Assembly (NCBI GenBank): GCA_020851635.1
Contig: JADZCJ010000006.1
Coordinates: 1 to 64,000 of the forward strand
Direction: 5' to 3'
Length of the DNA stretch: 64,000 nucleotides
Source: Anaerolineae bacterium
GTDB taxonomy: Bacteria; Chloroflexota; Anaerolineae; UBA4142; SHND01
Both the position numbers and the translations under genes were made by a program. Shown here one piece after another: positions 35,157 to 43,952 of the stretch. The notes under the pieces are model-generated. The model saw only the letters and a program-made list of their open reading frames with translations. It did not search any database and was not told the DNA's origin. How positions within the stretch are numbered: the stretch's first letter is position 1; every line of letters starts with the position of its first letter.

Positions 35157-35936
35157 GTGGCGACAGATCGTATGATCGGGCGAAACATTTTGCGTTTCGG
35201 GCAGGTGACTTCGACCAATACGCTCTTGCGCGACTATGCCGAACGCGGCGAGCCGGAAGGGCTGGTCATTGCGGCGGACGAGCAGACCGCCGGGCGAGGT
35301 CGGCTGGGACGCAGGTGGATTGTTCCGCGCGCGACCTCACTGCAATTCTCTGTGCTGCTGCGTCCGCCCCTGTCGCCCCAAAACGCCGCGCGCCTGCTGC
35401 CGATGGCAGCGCTCGCCGTCGCGCGGACACTGGAACAAGAGCTGCGTCTCGAAACACAGCTCAAGTGGCCCAATGATGTTTTGGTCGCAGACAGTAAAGG
35501 ATCATTCAAAAAAGTTTGCGGGATTCTGATCGAATCGAGTGTGCAGGATGACGCGCTGCGCTATGCGATCCTGGGCATCGGGCTGAACGTTAATTATACA
35601 ATGAGCGACTATCCGGAGCTCGCGTCGCTGGCAACCACCGTGCAGGATGCAGTCGGGCACCCGGTGGACCGCGACGCGCTGCAAGCTGCGCTGCTCGACG
35701 AGTTGGACCATCGGTATCGTCGCGTCTGCCGCGGCGAATCACTGCAGGAAGAATACCGCGCGCGGTTGACGATGCTCGGACAGCGGGTGCGCGTGGCGCG
35801 CGGGGACCAGATTCTGGAGGGCATTGCGAGTGACGTAGATGCGGATGGGGCACTGATTCTGACACAGGGCGATGCGCGGCTGACCATTTTTGCGGGCGAT
35901 GTGACGATTCTCAAGGAAAACAAGGAGGTCATATGA
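35157..35936 (+). CDS. birA: biotin--[acetyl-CoA-carboxylase] ligase
   Basis: A protein of 259 residues without an N-terminal DNA-binding domain (group I BirA). It has RFGQVTSTNTLLRDYAE, the biotin/ATP loop AGRGRLGRRW, KWPNDVLV, KVCGILIESS and ILGIGLNVN, and a C-terminal SH3-like part (GIASDVDADGALILTQG). It attaches biotin to the carrier encoded at 25661. GTG 35157 lies exactly seven bases after TATAAT, and no ribosome site precedes it; ATG 35172 is an alternative start. Its stop overlaps the start of the next small gene (ATATGA). Confidence 0.93.
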   Translation: MATDRMIGRNILRFGQVTSTNTLLRDYAERGEPEGLVIAADEQTAGRGRLGRRWIVPRATSLQFSVLLRPPLSPQNAARLLPMAALAVARTLEQELRLETQLKWPNDVLVADSKGSFKKVCGILIESSVQDDALRYAILGIGLNVNYTMSDYPELASLATTVQDAVGHPVDRDALQAALLDELDHRYRRVCRGESLQEEYRARLTMLGQRVRVARGDQILEGIASDVDADGALILTQGDARLTIFAGDVTILKENKEVI

Positions 35937-36040
35937 CGTGGCGACATTGGTTTGTGGTCTCGGTGCTGCTTTTTATAAACGTATTCATTTTTGGATGCAT
36001 GATTCTGACGGCGCTGGGACGCGTGCGGGTGGGGTTTTAG
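35933..36040 (+). CDS. 35-residue single-helix membrane peptide
   Basis: A short frame opening MTWRHWFVVSVLLFINVFIF and ending GRVRVGF, so it is one transmembrane helix with a small basic tail. It has an exemplary ribosome site (AAGGAGGTCAT before ATG) and overlaps the birA stop (ATGA), so translation is likely. I know no family for it; small membrane peptides of this type often bind and modulate larger membrane proteins. The start codon overlap implies birA-coupled expression. Confidence 0.6.
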   Translation: MTWRHWFVVSVLLFINVFIFGCMILTALGRVRVGF

Positions 36041-36049
36041 ACGCCGCAT

Positions 36050-36475
36050 ATGCCAAAATCAAGAAATGAGGCGCCCTGCTGTTTACAGTGCGGGGTCGCG
36101 CTGAAATGGTACCAAACTAAATACTGCAGCAATGCCTGCCAAAGCGCGTTTCAGCGCGCCGAATATATCAAGCGGTGGAAACAAGGCGAGATTTCGGGGA
36201 ATACCGTTGACGAGATGCTTTCCGATCACATTCGAGCATACATGCTCGAAACCTATGGGGAATTATGCTCCCGGTGGGGTTGGAACGAGCGAAATCCCAG
36301 GACCGGGCGAGTGCCGCTTGCCATTGATCACATAGACGGAAACTGGCAAAACAACCGAGAGGACAACCTGCGATTACTTTGCCCCAACTGCCATTCGCTG
36401 ACGGATACCTATATGAATTTGAATCGGGGAAAAGGACGAACATATCGCCGCAAGTTTGAGGGACGCAGACAATAA
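36050..36475 (+). CDS. HNH endonuclease with N-terminal zinc ribbon
   Basis: A protein of 141 residues. An N-terminal CxxC...CxxxC knuckle (C11, C14, C26, C30) precedes the HNH core: LAIDHIDGNWQNN (H94), NLRLLCPNCHS (N106, C111, C114, H115). It resembles phage or intron-associated HNH nucleases. It starts nine bases after the small membrane peptide and ends 50 bases before a tRNA-Thr gene, a frequent insertion neighbourhood. No recombinase or attachment-site repeat is visible, so current mobility is unproven. Confidence 0.82.
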   Translation: MPKSRNEAPCCLQCGVALKWYQTKYCSNACQSAFQRAEYIKRWKQGEISGNTVDEMLSDHIRAYMLETYGELCSRWGWNERNPRTGRVPLAIDHIDGNWQNNREDNLRLLCPNCHSLTDTYMNLNRGKGRTYRRKFEGRRQ

Positions 36476-36487
36476 GAATCGTTAGTT

Positions 36488-36515
36488 TTGATAAATCTTG
36501 GAAAATCACTATAAT
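36488..36515 (+). promoter_or_regulatory. promoter of the tRNA-Thr gene
   Basis: TTGATA (36488-36493), a 16-base spacer and TATAAT (36510-36515), ending ten bases before the tRNA. Both boxes are near consensus. Confidence 0.75.
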
Positions 36516-36524
36516 GGCTTTGTT

Positions 36525-36600
36525 GCCACCCTAGCTCAGTTGGTAGAGCAGCTCATTCGTAATGAGCCGGTCAAGAGTTCAAGTCTCTTGGGTGGCTCCA
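36525..36600 (+). tRNA. tRNA-Thr (CGT anticodon)
   Basis: Cloverleaf of 76 bases with an encoded CCA. Acceptor GCCACCC pairs with GGGTGGC, the D arm is GCTCAGTTGGTAGAGC, the anticodon stem GCTCA/TGAGC closes the loop TTCGTAA with CGT at 36558-36560, and the T arm is AAGAG-TTCAAGT-CTCTT. It decodes ACG (Thr). No intron is present. Confidence 0.95.
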
Positions 36601-36601
36601 C

Positions 36602-36636
36602 AAAACGCCGTGTGATTCTTTCGCACGGCGTTTTTC
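36602..36636 (+). terminator. terminator of the tRNA-Thr gene
   Basis: AAAACGCCGTG pairs with CACGGCGTTTT around an 11-base loop, followed by T. Confidence 0.85.
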
Positions 36637-36755
36637 TATTCTCCGAAGCTTGTTTGTAGGGCGCGGGTTGGCAATTTGGCAAATCATCGCGTCCGCGTTT
36701 ATAGTTGCACCAGAGAACGATTCGCCGAGCGCGAAGCTTTACGACAGGAGATTTT

Positions 36756-37787
36756 GTGAAACGACTGTTTGCCTTTCTCGCCGCATTCATTTTTGTTGCA
36801 ATCGCCGGCGCAACCCTTGGTATTGCCCAAGCGAACCCATCCGCAGCGCCCAACGAAACGCCCTCCGGCACATTCACCCTGACACCCACAGAAACCATCG
36901 AAAACCCATCCGCCAGCGTTACGCCAACAGCAACCGAAGAAATCTGCCCGCCGCCGCCCCTCGCGCCCGAGCTGATCGCGCCCGCGCACCATGCAGAGTT
37001 CAAAATCAAAACACGCATCAAACTGCGTTGGGGCAAGGTGGACTGCGCCAACAAGTACCGCATCCTCGTGCGGCGCGGCTCGCGCACCGGCGAGCCGGTG
37101 GCACGCGGACATACAGGCAAAACAAAAAAGTTTGTCCTGCTCGAGCCGGGTTATTCATACTTTTGGAACATCAAGTCGTGCATCAACAAACGCTGTCAAC
37201 GCTCCAACACTAGAAAATTCACACTTTTGCCGCCGCCAACGCCTACGCCAACTGCCACACCAACGGTCACCAACACACCGACGAGGACCAACACGCCCCG
37301 AAAGACAAACACTCCTCGCCCCAAGACCCCGCCGGGCACACCCGTGCCGGGCAAACCGCCGGGCAGCTTGAATGATTACAAGGGTCCCGGAGTTTATCTC
37401 AGCGACGACGGTTCGCGTGTGTATTATGCGGACTGTATGTCGGGATACGTAAGATACGGACAAGGTTCAGGAATCGCCACCGTGACCCTCTGGTTCTATC
37501 CCAACGAATTGGTGAGTTTCGAGAGTCGCACTCTCCCCGGACTCTTGGTGCAAAAGGGCAGCGTGCGCGCAAACGGCGAAGGGTATACCGAATTCACTTT
37601 CGACTCGAGCTCGTGGCCCGGCGAACACTATCACATTGATTTTACCGGTCAGTCGAGCAAGGCACATTACTGCGGTCACTTTCAGCTAATGACCAACGAA
37701 TCGGCAAACGCAGGCGAAATCCTCGCGCCGCACACGCCGGAAGAGCTGGAGCAGATTCGTCAAATGGCGGGATCCGAATCGGAATGA
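36756..37787 (+). CDS. secreted fibronectin-III-like protein with Thr/Pro-rich linkers
   Basis: An exported protein of about 343 residues. The signal peptide (LFAFLAAFIFVAIAGATLGIAQA) is followed by a Thr/Pro-rich segment and an FN3-like domain with YRILVRRGSRTGEPV and YSYFWNIKSCINKRC. A repeated TPTATPTVTNTPTRTNT linker then leads to a second unassigned domain with a cysteine pair (YYADCMSGY and AHYCGHFQL). GTG 36756 follows ACAGGAGATTTT; the longer frame lacks a signal. The ATG of the next gene overlaps its stop (ATGA), so the two are coupled and probably work together at the cell surface. Confidence 0.75.
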   Translation: MKRLFAFLAAFIFVAIAGATLGIAQANPSAAPNETPSGTFTLTPTETIENPSASVTPTATEEICPPPPLAPELIAPAHHAEFKIKTRIKLRWGKVDCANKYRILVRRGSRTGEPVARGHTGKTKKFVLLEPGYSYFWNIKSCINKRCQRSNTRKFTLLPPPTPTPTATPTVTNTPTRTNTPRKTNTPRPKTPPGTPVPGKPPGSLNDYKGPGVYLSDDGSRVYYADCMSGYVRYGQGSGIATVTLWFYPNELVSFESRTLPGLLVQKGSVRANGEGYTEFTFDSSSWPGEHYHIDFTGQSSKAHYCGHFQLMTNESANAGEILAPHTPEELEQIRQMAGSESE

Positions 37788-39688
37788 GCTCGCGTGCCGG
37801 CGCCGCGCCCACACTCCAGCTCGAGTCCGACCGGCGCATAAAAAGCGCGCAGATGCTGCGAGACCCGTATCGGTTATGGGTAAACCTGGCGGCGCCGGTG
37901 GCGCTCGCGGCCTACGTGGGGTGGGCGCTTTATCTCGCGTTTTTGCGGCACGCGGCGCTGCACACGTTCCTGTTCGACCTGGGCTTTTTTACCCAGCTGC
38001 TCTGGAATACGGCGCAGGGCAATTGGCTGCAGTCCTCGCTCAAACCCGATACCTTTTTCGGCGGACACTTGTCGCCGGTCCTCTTGCTCCTGACGCCATT
38101 CGTCCGGCTCGTGCCTAACGGTCGAACCCTGCTCTTGTTTCAACAAATCAGCCTGGCAGTCGCAGTACTGCCGGGCTATTTTGTACTGAGACGGGCACGA
38201 CCCGGGTTCGCGCCACTGCTCGTGATTGCGTTTGTCTTGAACCCGCTGCTGCACCAGGTCGCCTCAGCCGAATTTCAAGGCATCATGTTTGCTGTGCCGA
38301 CGCTCGCATTGGCTTTGTACGCGCTCGAAACAAAAAAAGAAAAATTGTTTTGGCTGGCAATTGGTTTGACCCTGCTCGTCCGCGAGGACATGGGCATTTA
38401 TGTGGCAAGCATCGGTTTGTATGTGCTGACATTGCGGAAACGTCCACTGTGGCATGGCATCCTGCTCGTGCTTGTCGGAGCCGCATGGGTGATTGCGATA
38501 CCTACCTATGTGTTTCCCTATCTTGCGGGGTCGCCGTACCCTTATACAAACCTGTTTGAAGAATTTGGCGGATCGTTTGGCGAGATTGCGGTCAATCTCG
38601 CGCGTAATCCCCTACTGCTCATTTCGCGTTGGTTCGAACCTGCCAAGATGGTCGCGCTGTGGCAGATGCTCTACCCGATGGCGTTTCTACCGCTGCTCGC
38701 GCCGGGAGAACAACTCCTCTGGGTCCCGGGAGTTCTGGCATTGCTGACGACCTCAGAACCGGAAATCAACACATTGGGCGGCTGGTGGGTCGCCCCCCTG
38801 CTGCCGCTCTTATGGTTTGCAGCGGCGCGCGCCTTGAGCCGCCTACAAGACACGCCCTTGCGCCTCGCGGCTGCCGTGATGGTCGTCGCGGCGCTGGCGG
38901 GTTTTGTGCTCACGAGCAGGTTTCCCGGAGGAGGACGTTTTGCGCCCGAAATGTATGCCCTGAATCGGCACGCGCAGATCGGTCAAGAAATTCTCGGCAC
39001 CATTCCCCCCGATGCATCACTGGCGACAACAAATCGTCTTGGCGCCCATGCAGCGACGCGACGCGAAATCTATCTGTATCCATGGATTCCGACGACCGCA
39101 TCGCCGCAGTATTTTTTGCTCGACGCACAAGAACCTGATCCTTACCCGCTGTCATCCGACGAGTTGGAGAAAGCCATCACGCGCTTGATGGTTGCGCCGC
39201 GCGTCGAGACCGTGCGTGAGCAGGACGGCTATTTCTTGTTTCGCGCGCACGACAGTCCGGCGTTCGAGCCACAAGGACCGTGGATTTGGGAACCTTATCT
39301 GCGGCTGAACGGCTATCACGTGACCGCCGAGGATGATGCGGGCGCGTTTTTGCAGCCGAACGGGACGCTGCGCGCGGGGAAACAGGCGCGCGTGGTGTTG
39401 TATTGGACCGCACTCGAGACGATGGACAGGGGGTATCGTATTTCGGTCCAACTAGTTGACGGGGACGGACAGGTGGTTGCCGAACACGAGGGCGAGCCCG
39501 CGCTCGGCAGTGTGCCAACCACAAAATGGCTGCGCGAGCGGAATGTGCGCGATGTTCATTATCTCGACATCCCCGCCGATGCGCCTCTTGAGCTGTCACT
39601 GCGCGTCTCGATCCGTGAAACGGATTCGGACGCGCCCCTGGCGCCATCGCAAGGATTCGTCCTGACCGCGCTGCCGGTCCAGCCGTAG
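37784..39688 (+). CDS. DUF2079-like polytopic membrane protein with C-terminal beta module
   Basis: A protein of 634 residues with about ten transmembrane helices and DUF2079-type features (DLGFFTQLLWNTAQGNWL, FGGHLSPVLLLL, LVREDMGIYVASIGLY). It probably has a GT-C fold. The periplasmic C-terminal segment from about residue 532 (ARVVLYWTALETMDRGYRIS) matches a module shared with other large membrane proteins in this window. Function is unknown, possibly a lipid-linked sugar transferase. It is translationally coupled to the FN3-like protein upstream and followed nine bases later by another GT-C-like gene. Confidence 0.8.
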   Translation: MSSRAGAAPTLQLESDRRIKSAQMLRDPYRLWVNLAAPVALAAYVGWALYLAFLRHAALHTFLFDLGFFTQLLWNTAQGNWLQSSLKPDTFFGGHLSPVLLLLTPFVRLVPNGRTLLLFQQISLAVAVLPGYFVLRRARPGFAPLLVIAFVLNPLLHQVASAEFQGIMFAVPTLALALYALETKKEKLFWLAIGLTLLVREDMGIYVASIGLYVLTLRKRPLWHGILLVLVGAAWVIAIPTYVFPYLAGSPYPYTNLFEEFGGSFGEIAVNLARNPLLLISRWFEPAKMVALWQMLYPMAFLPLLAPGEQLLWVPGVLALLTTSEPEINTLGGWWVAPLLPLLWFAAARALSRLQDTPLRLAAAVMVVAALAGFVLTSRFPGGGRFAPEMYALNRHAQIGQEILGTIPPDASLATTNRLGAHAATRREIYLYPWIPTTASPQYFLLDAQEPDPYPLSSDELEKAITRLMVAPRVETVREQDGYFLFRAHDSPAFEPQGPWIWEPYLRLNGYHVTAEDDAGAFLQPNGTLRAGKQARVVLYWTALETMDRGYRISVQLVDGDGQVVAEHEGEPALGSVPTTKWLRERNVRDVHYLDIPADAPLELSLRVSIRETDSDAPLAPSQGFVLTALPVQP

Positions 39689-39697
39689 GTGTTTTGA

Positions 39698-41533
39698 ATG
39701 AGTAAAATCACGCGCCGCGTTTGGCTCGTTCCCTTGCTGACTCTCTGGGGCATCACTATTTGCGCGCTGGCGCTTGCCTATCAAACGCGCCAGCCCCATA
39801 CATTGAATGTGGGCGGCGACGATTGGCTCTATCTCGGCGGATATATGCGGGACATGCACGGCGTGACCGACGACGGAACAGCGCGCTTTCGCTTTACGGG
39901 TGAAACGTCGAGCGTTTCATTTCCATTTATGGGGCAGATGGCTCCGCTCGAAATGACCATGCGGGTCAACGCATGGCGTCCCGAAGGGGTGCGCGCGGTG
40001 ACACTGACGGTGAACGACCTGCCGCTGCGCGAGATTGCAAATGGCGAATGGCGCACGCATCGCACCGTGATGACCGACACTGCGCGGTTTGGACCCAACG
40101 CGTTTGAATTGGGGCTGGCATCCGAGACCTTTGTGCCGCACGAGTATGATGCCAATAACGCCGACCGGCGCGCGCTCGGACCCGCGCTGGAATGGGTCAC
40201 GCTCACGCCGCAAACGTCCCCGAACACGCCGTGGTGGTCGAATCTGACCCAACCCGCATGGGAGCTGGTCCTGCTGGTGGGTCTGTTGGGGACACTCGCT
40301 TATGCGGGGGGCGTATTGCTGGGCGCGCCGCGCGCCGGGATGCTGCTTGCGTTGACGCTTGTCGCTTTTTTTACACTTGTTGTCGCCCTGGCGCGCCTCG
40401 CCATTGCCGCCTACCTGTTGCCGGCAACCGGCGTCGTGCTGGGAGGATTGTTGCTGCTCGCACAACGCGACGCACAGATGAAAAAGCGTTGGATCACTGT
40501 CGCGCTCGTGCTGGGCGTCATTTGCCTGGCATGGGCGGCGCGGTGGGTTGCGGCGACGCACATGCCGTTGAGCGGTGACGAACAGATCTATGTGCCCGTC
40601 AGCGCGCAGTACGCGCAAGCCATCGCCAATGGGCGCGCTGCCGAGATTCTCACGCTGCGTGAAAATATCGAGCATCCGCTTTTCAACAAGCTGGCATTCG
40701 CCGCCGCTATCCTCGTCGGGCAATCGAGCGGTATTCCCGATTTGTTGAGCGCGCGTTATGTCTCGATTGCCGCTTCGGCGCTGCTCACCGCCCTGCTCGC
40801 GTTTGTGAATCCGATTGCCGCCGTCGGGCTGGCGGTCCATTCGATTCAAATTCAGTATGCGAGTCAGGCATATTTAGAAGCTCTGCCCGCGTTGACAATT
40901 TCCGCGGCGGTGATTGCGTTCGAGCGGGCGCGGAGGCACGGAACGCGGTGGCTGCTCCTTTCGGCAATCTGTCTGGGGCTGACCGCCGCCTCAAAATATA
41001 TTTATGCGATTGCGGGATTTGCGATTCTGCCCTTTCTCGTATGGCGGTATCGTCATGCGCCGCTGTTGATTGTGACATACGGGGTTGCTGCGCTCGGCGT
41101 CTTTTTCGTCGCCAATCCGTTTTTGTGGACAACCCCCGCAGCGAATTTTCTCGAAACGCTGACGTTTCACAATCGCGTGAGCGGGAGCGAATTGGTGACC
41201 GGGTATGCGCGCCCTGCGTGGTGGCACATTCCGTATCTCTCACGTCTGTCCGATTTTTATCCCGGCATCCCCTATCTTTCGCTCGACACGTTGATTTTTA
41301 TCGGGGGCATTCTCGGTCTGCCCGCGCTTTGGCGATACAGTCGCCTCTATTTTGCTTGGTTTGTCGTTGCGCTCGTCTTTTTGCTGTTGTGGAACACCAA
41401 GTGGGAGCAGTACGCGCTGACGCTTATCACCCCGCTGTGTCTGGCGTTCGGATTTGGACTGACGGATGTCGCGCGCCGAATATATTCCCGGCGCAGACAA
41501 ACCAAGCGCGTCACGGCTCCCGCTTCCTCGTAA
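39698..41533 (+). CDS. GT39-like polytopic glycosyltransferase with N-terminal sandwich domain
   Basis: A protein of 611 residues. A first helix (LVPLLTLWGITICALALAYQ) is followed by an extracytoplasmic beta-sandwich (MRVNAWRPEGVRAVTLTVN, EWRTHRTVMTDTARFGPNAFE), then about ten helices with GT-C features (LSGDEQIYVPVSAQYAQAI, ENIEHPLFNKLAFAAAILV). In this superfamily the Asp/Glu near the first loop is catalytic (GDEQ). The layout is that of the protein at 20636. It probably glycosylates a protein or lipid acceptor from a polyprenyl-linked sugar. Confidence 0.78.
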   Translation: MSKITRRVWLVPLLTLWGITICALALAYQTRQPHTLNVGGDDWLYLGGYMRDMHGVTDDGTARFRFTGETSSVSFPFMGQMAPLEMTMRVNAWRPEGVRAVTLTVNDLPLREIANGEWRTHRTVMTDTARFGPNAFELGLASETFVPHEYDANNADRRALGPALEWVTLTPQTSPNTPWWSNLTQPAWELVLLVGLLGTLAYAGGVLLGAPRAGMLLALTLVAFFTLVVALARLAIAAYLLPATGVVLGGLLLLAQRDAQMKKRWITVALVLGVICLAWAARWVAATHMPLSGDEQIYVPVSAQYAQAIANGRAAEILTLRENIEHPLFNKLAFAAAILVGQSSGIPDLLSARYVSIAASALLTALLAFVNPIAAVGLAVHSIQIQYASQAYLEALPALTISAAVIAFERARRHGTRWLLLSAICLGLTAASKYIYAIAGFAILPFLVWRYRHAPLLIVTYGVAALGVFFVANPFLWTTPAANFLETLTFHNRVSGSELVTGYARPAWWHIPYLSRLSDFYPGIPYLSLDTLIFIGGILGLPALWRYSRLYFAWFVVALVFLLLWNTKWEQYALTLITPLCLAFGFGLTDVARRIYSRRRQTKRVTAPASS

Positions 41534-41534
41534 A

Positions 41535-43952
41535 GTGGCTACCGTCAACAGTTCTCAACGCGTTCGCACAGACGCAACAGTCAAGACAATCGCCGTGCTG
41601 GGGCTGTTTGTGCTTTTGACAGTTGTTTTGTTGTTTCCGCTTTCGGTGCAGCTGTCCGACCATCTGCCCGATTGGGGCGACCCGCTGGAAAACACATGGG
41701 TCCTGGCATCCGCCGGACGCGCGCTGGTCACCGATCCTCTCAACCTCTATCACGCCAACATTTTCTATCCGTACCCAAATGCGCTTGCATTTTCAGAGAG
41801 TCAGGTCGCGAGCGCGGTGATGGGTCTCCCCGTTTGGCTGGCGACGGGGAACCCCGTCCTTGCATACAATTTTGTCTTTCTCGGCGCGTTCGTCCTGTCA
41901 GGGTTCACCAGCTATCTGCTGGCATACGATCTGACCCGCCATCGCGCGGGCGCTTTGCTCGCGGGCGCGGCGTATGCGTTTTGGGCGTACAAGTTCAATC
42001 ACCTGTCACACCTCAACCTGGTTACGTTGCAATGGCTGCCGCTCGTGCTGTTTGCGCTGCGGCGGAGTTTGATCCAAGACCGCGCGGTCTTTGCCGTGTT
42101 ATTTGCGGTCACGCTCGTATTTCAGGCGCTTTCCTCGTGGTATGCCGCGCTAATGACTCTGCTGGTCGTGGCAGCATATCTTTGCTATTTTTTTCTGTTT
42201 CGTCGCAGACAGACAAACAAGCGACGCATCGCGCAATTCGCCATATTTTTCGGCATTGCCATGCTATTGACCACACTCGTCGCGCTGCCCTATTTTCAGG
42301 TCAGTCGCGAATTGCAGTTTGTGCGCGGGCTGGAGGAAGCCGAACGGTTCTCGGCGCGCCTGCTCTCGTTTCTCAGCGTCGCGCCGTTCAACCGGCTGTA
42401 TCAGGATTTGCTGCCTGTCGCTTTTGGCGAGGCATTGTTTCCCGGGATCATTGTCTTGTTGTGCGCGGCGTTGGGTTTGAGAAAACGGTATCCCTTTCCC
42501 GACCGCGCGTTTTGGATTGCCGCCATCCTTTTCTTTGCGCTAATTTCGTTTGGACCTGTCATGCAATTGGGCGCGGGCATCAAATTCCCCTCACCGCTCT
42601 ACCGGATTCTTTACGAAATTGTCCCGGGATTTCAAGGCACACGCGCGCCCGCACGCTTTTTTGTCGTGAGCATGTTGGGTCTTGCGCTGCTCGCCGCAAA
42701 CGGGTTTGGCGCGGTCACACAGAAAATGAACGCGCAGACGCGCGCACTGGTGACCACAATCGCGTTGGCTTTGTTGTGTATCGAGGCGCTCGCGGTCCCG
42801 GTTCGGGTGATTCCGATCGAAACCAATGGGCGGATTCCGGCGGTCTATGATTGGCTACAAAGACAGCCCGAAGGGAATGTGCTCGAAGTCCCCGTCCGCG
42901 TCGGCGATATCGAGCCGATCACGCGCGCCATGTATTTCAGCATCGCGCACCGGCGCGCGATGCCCGTCGGCTATGCGAGTTTTATCCCCCCGACACAAGC
43001 GGATTTTCTTCAGACGCTCAATACCGCGCTTGCCGCGCCATCGCCGCGCCTGCCCAATCTCTTGCGGGAATTTGACGTGCGTTATGTGATCGTCAATCGC
43101 GCGCAAGAGGGAGCAGGTGAGACAGACGCCGCATTGGGGCAGCGGTCCGAATTTGAATCAGTCTATGAGGACGAATCACACCGGGTCTATCGCGTAAATT
43201 CCGATGCGCCGGAGCATCCTCTGAAATTTGGGTGCCTGGTACCTGCGTATGCTGCGCCCAACGAACCAATCATCCTCTATCTCACGGCACAACACGCGCG
43301 GCGCTATCCGATTGTCAATCGCGACCTGGGCGAACACGAGGTCTCGCTCGATTGGCTCTCTGCCGCCGGAACCATGTCTGAATGGCGCGAGCGCGTCCGA
43401 CTACCCTATGTGCTGCGCGAGCGCATCGAGGGTGTGCCGGTACGGATGACCGCACCCTCACAGACGGGCGAGTACCGCGTTACGTGCGCACTGAATGGGA
43501 CGGTGGACAGCACAACGGAATTGCGCGTCCAGGTAGCGCCCGAATTTCAGACGAATGATGCGTCGCCGCAGCTCGAACTGTTGAAATTTGACTATACCAT
43601 TCCGCAAACGCGCGCAAGCGGCGACATTATCACCACGGCTTTTTGGCGGCGGCGCGGCGAGGTGCGCGAACCGATTGCGATGCAAGCGCAACTGGTGAAT
43701 AAAGACGGGACGGTGGTCTCGGAGGTGACGCGTCAGCCCGTGCTCTATACCTATCCCGTGCGACTCTGGCGGGACAATGAACTGGTCGCGGACACGATTG
43801 CCTTGCCCGTGCCTGCCGAGACGCGTGCAGGTCCGTATCATCTCGTCATTCGCGCCATCAATGAAAACACCGGCGCGGTCGTGCCCATTCGCGACCCGAA
43901 CGGCGCGAGCGCATCGGAATTTGTGACAGGGACATTTGAAATCCGAGAATGA
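41535..43952 (+). CDS. large polytopic membrane protein (YfhO/GT-C-like) with C-terminal beta module
   Basis: A protein of about 805 residues. It has at least ten helices (LGLFVLLTVVLLFPLSV, AYNFVFLGAFVLSGFTSYLL), with DWGDPLENTW in the first loop, which is consistent with GT-C-type membrane enzymes. A long extracellular C-terminal part has beta-rich segments; the last, from about residue 695 (DIITTAFWRRRGEVREPIAM), resembles the module found in neighbouring genes. GTG 41535 lies one base after the preceding stop. A longer in-frame start (ATG 41466) would overlap by 68 bases and is less likely. Function is unknown. Confidence 0.7.
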   Translation: MATVNSSQRVRTDATVKTIAVLGLFVLLTVVLLFPLSVQLSDHLPDWGDPLENTWVLASAGRALVTDPLNLYHANIFYPYPNALAFSESQVASAVMGLPVWLATGNPVLAYNFVFLGAFVLSGFTSYLLAYDLTRHRAGALLAGAAYAFWAYKFNHLSHLNLVTLQWLPLVLFALRRSLIQDRAVFAVLFAVTLVFQALSSWYAALMTLLVVAAYLCYFFLFRRRQTNKRRIAQFAIFFGIAMLLTTLVALPYFQVSRELQFVRGLEEAERFSARLLSFLSVAPFNRLYQDLLPVAFGEALFPGIIVLLCAALGLRKRYPFPDRAFWIAAILFFALISFGPVMQLGAGIKFPSPLYRILYEIVPGFQGTRAPARFFVVSMLGLALLAANGFGAVTQKMNAQTRALVTTIALALLCIEALAVPVRVIPIETNGRIPAVYDWLQRQPEGNVLEVPVRVGDIEPITRAMYFSIAHRRAMPVGYASFIPPTQADFLQTLNTALAAPSPRLPNLLREFDVRYVIVNRAQEGAGETDAALGQRSEFESVYEDESHRVYRVNSDAPEHPLKFGCLVPAYAAPNEPIILYLTAQHARRYPIVNRDLGEHEVSLDWLSAAGTMSEWRERVRLPYVLRERIEGVPVRMTAPSQTGEYRVTCALNGTVDSTTELRVQVAPEFQTNDASPQLELLKFDYTIPQTRASGDIITTAFWRRRGEVREPIAMQAQLVNKDGTVVSEVTRQPVLYTYPVRLWRDNELVADTIALPVPAETRAGPYHLVIRAINENTGAVVPIRDPNGASASEFVTGTFEIRE

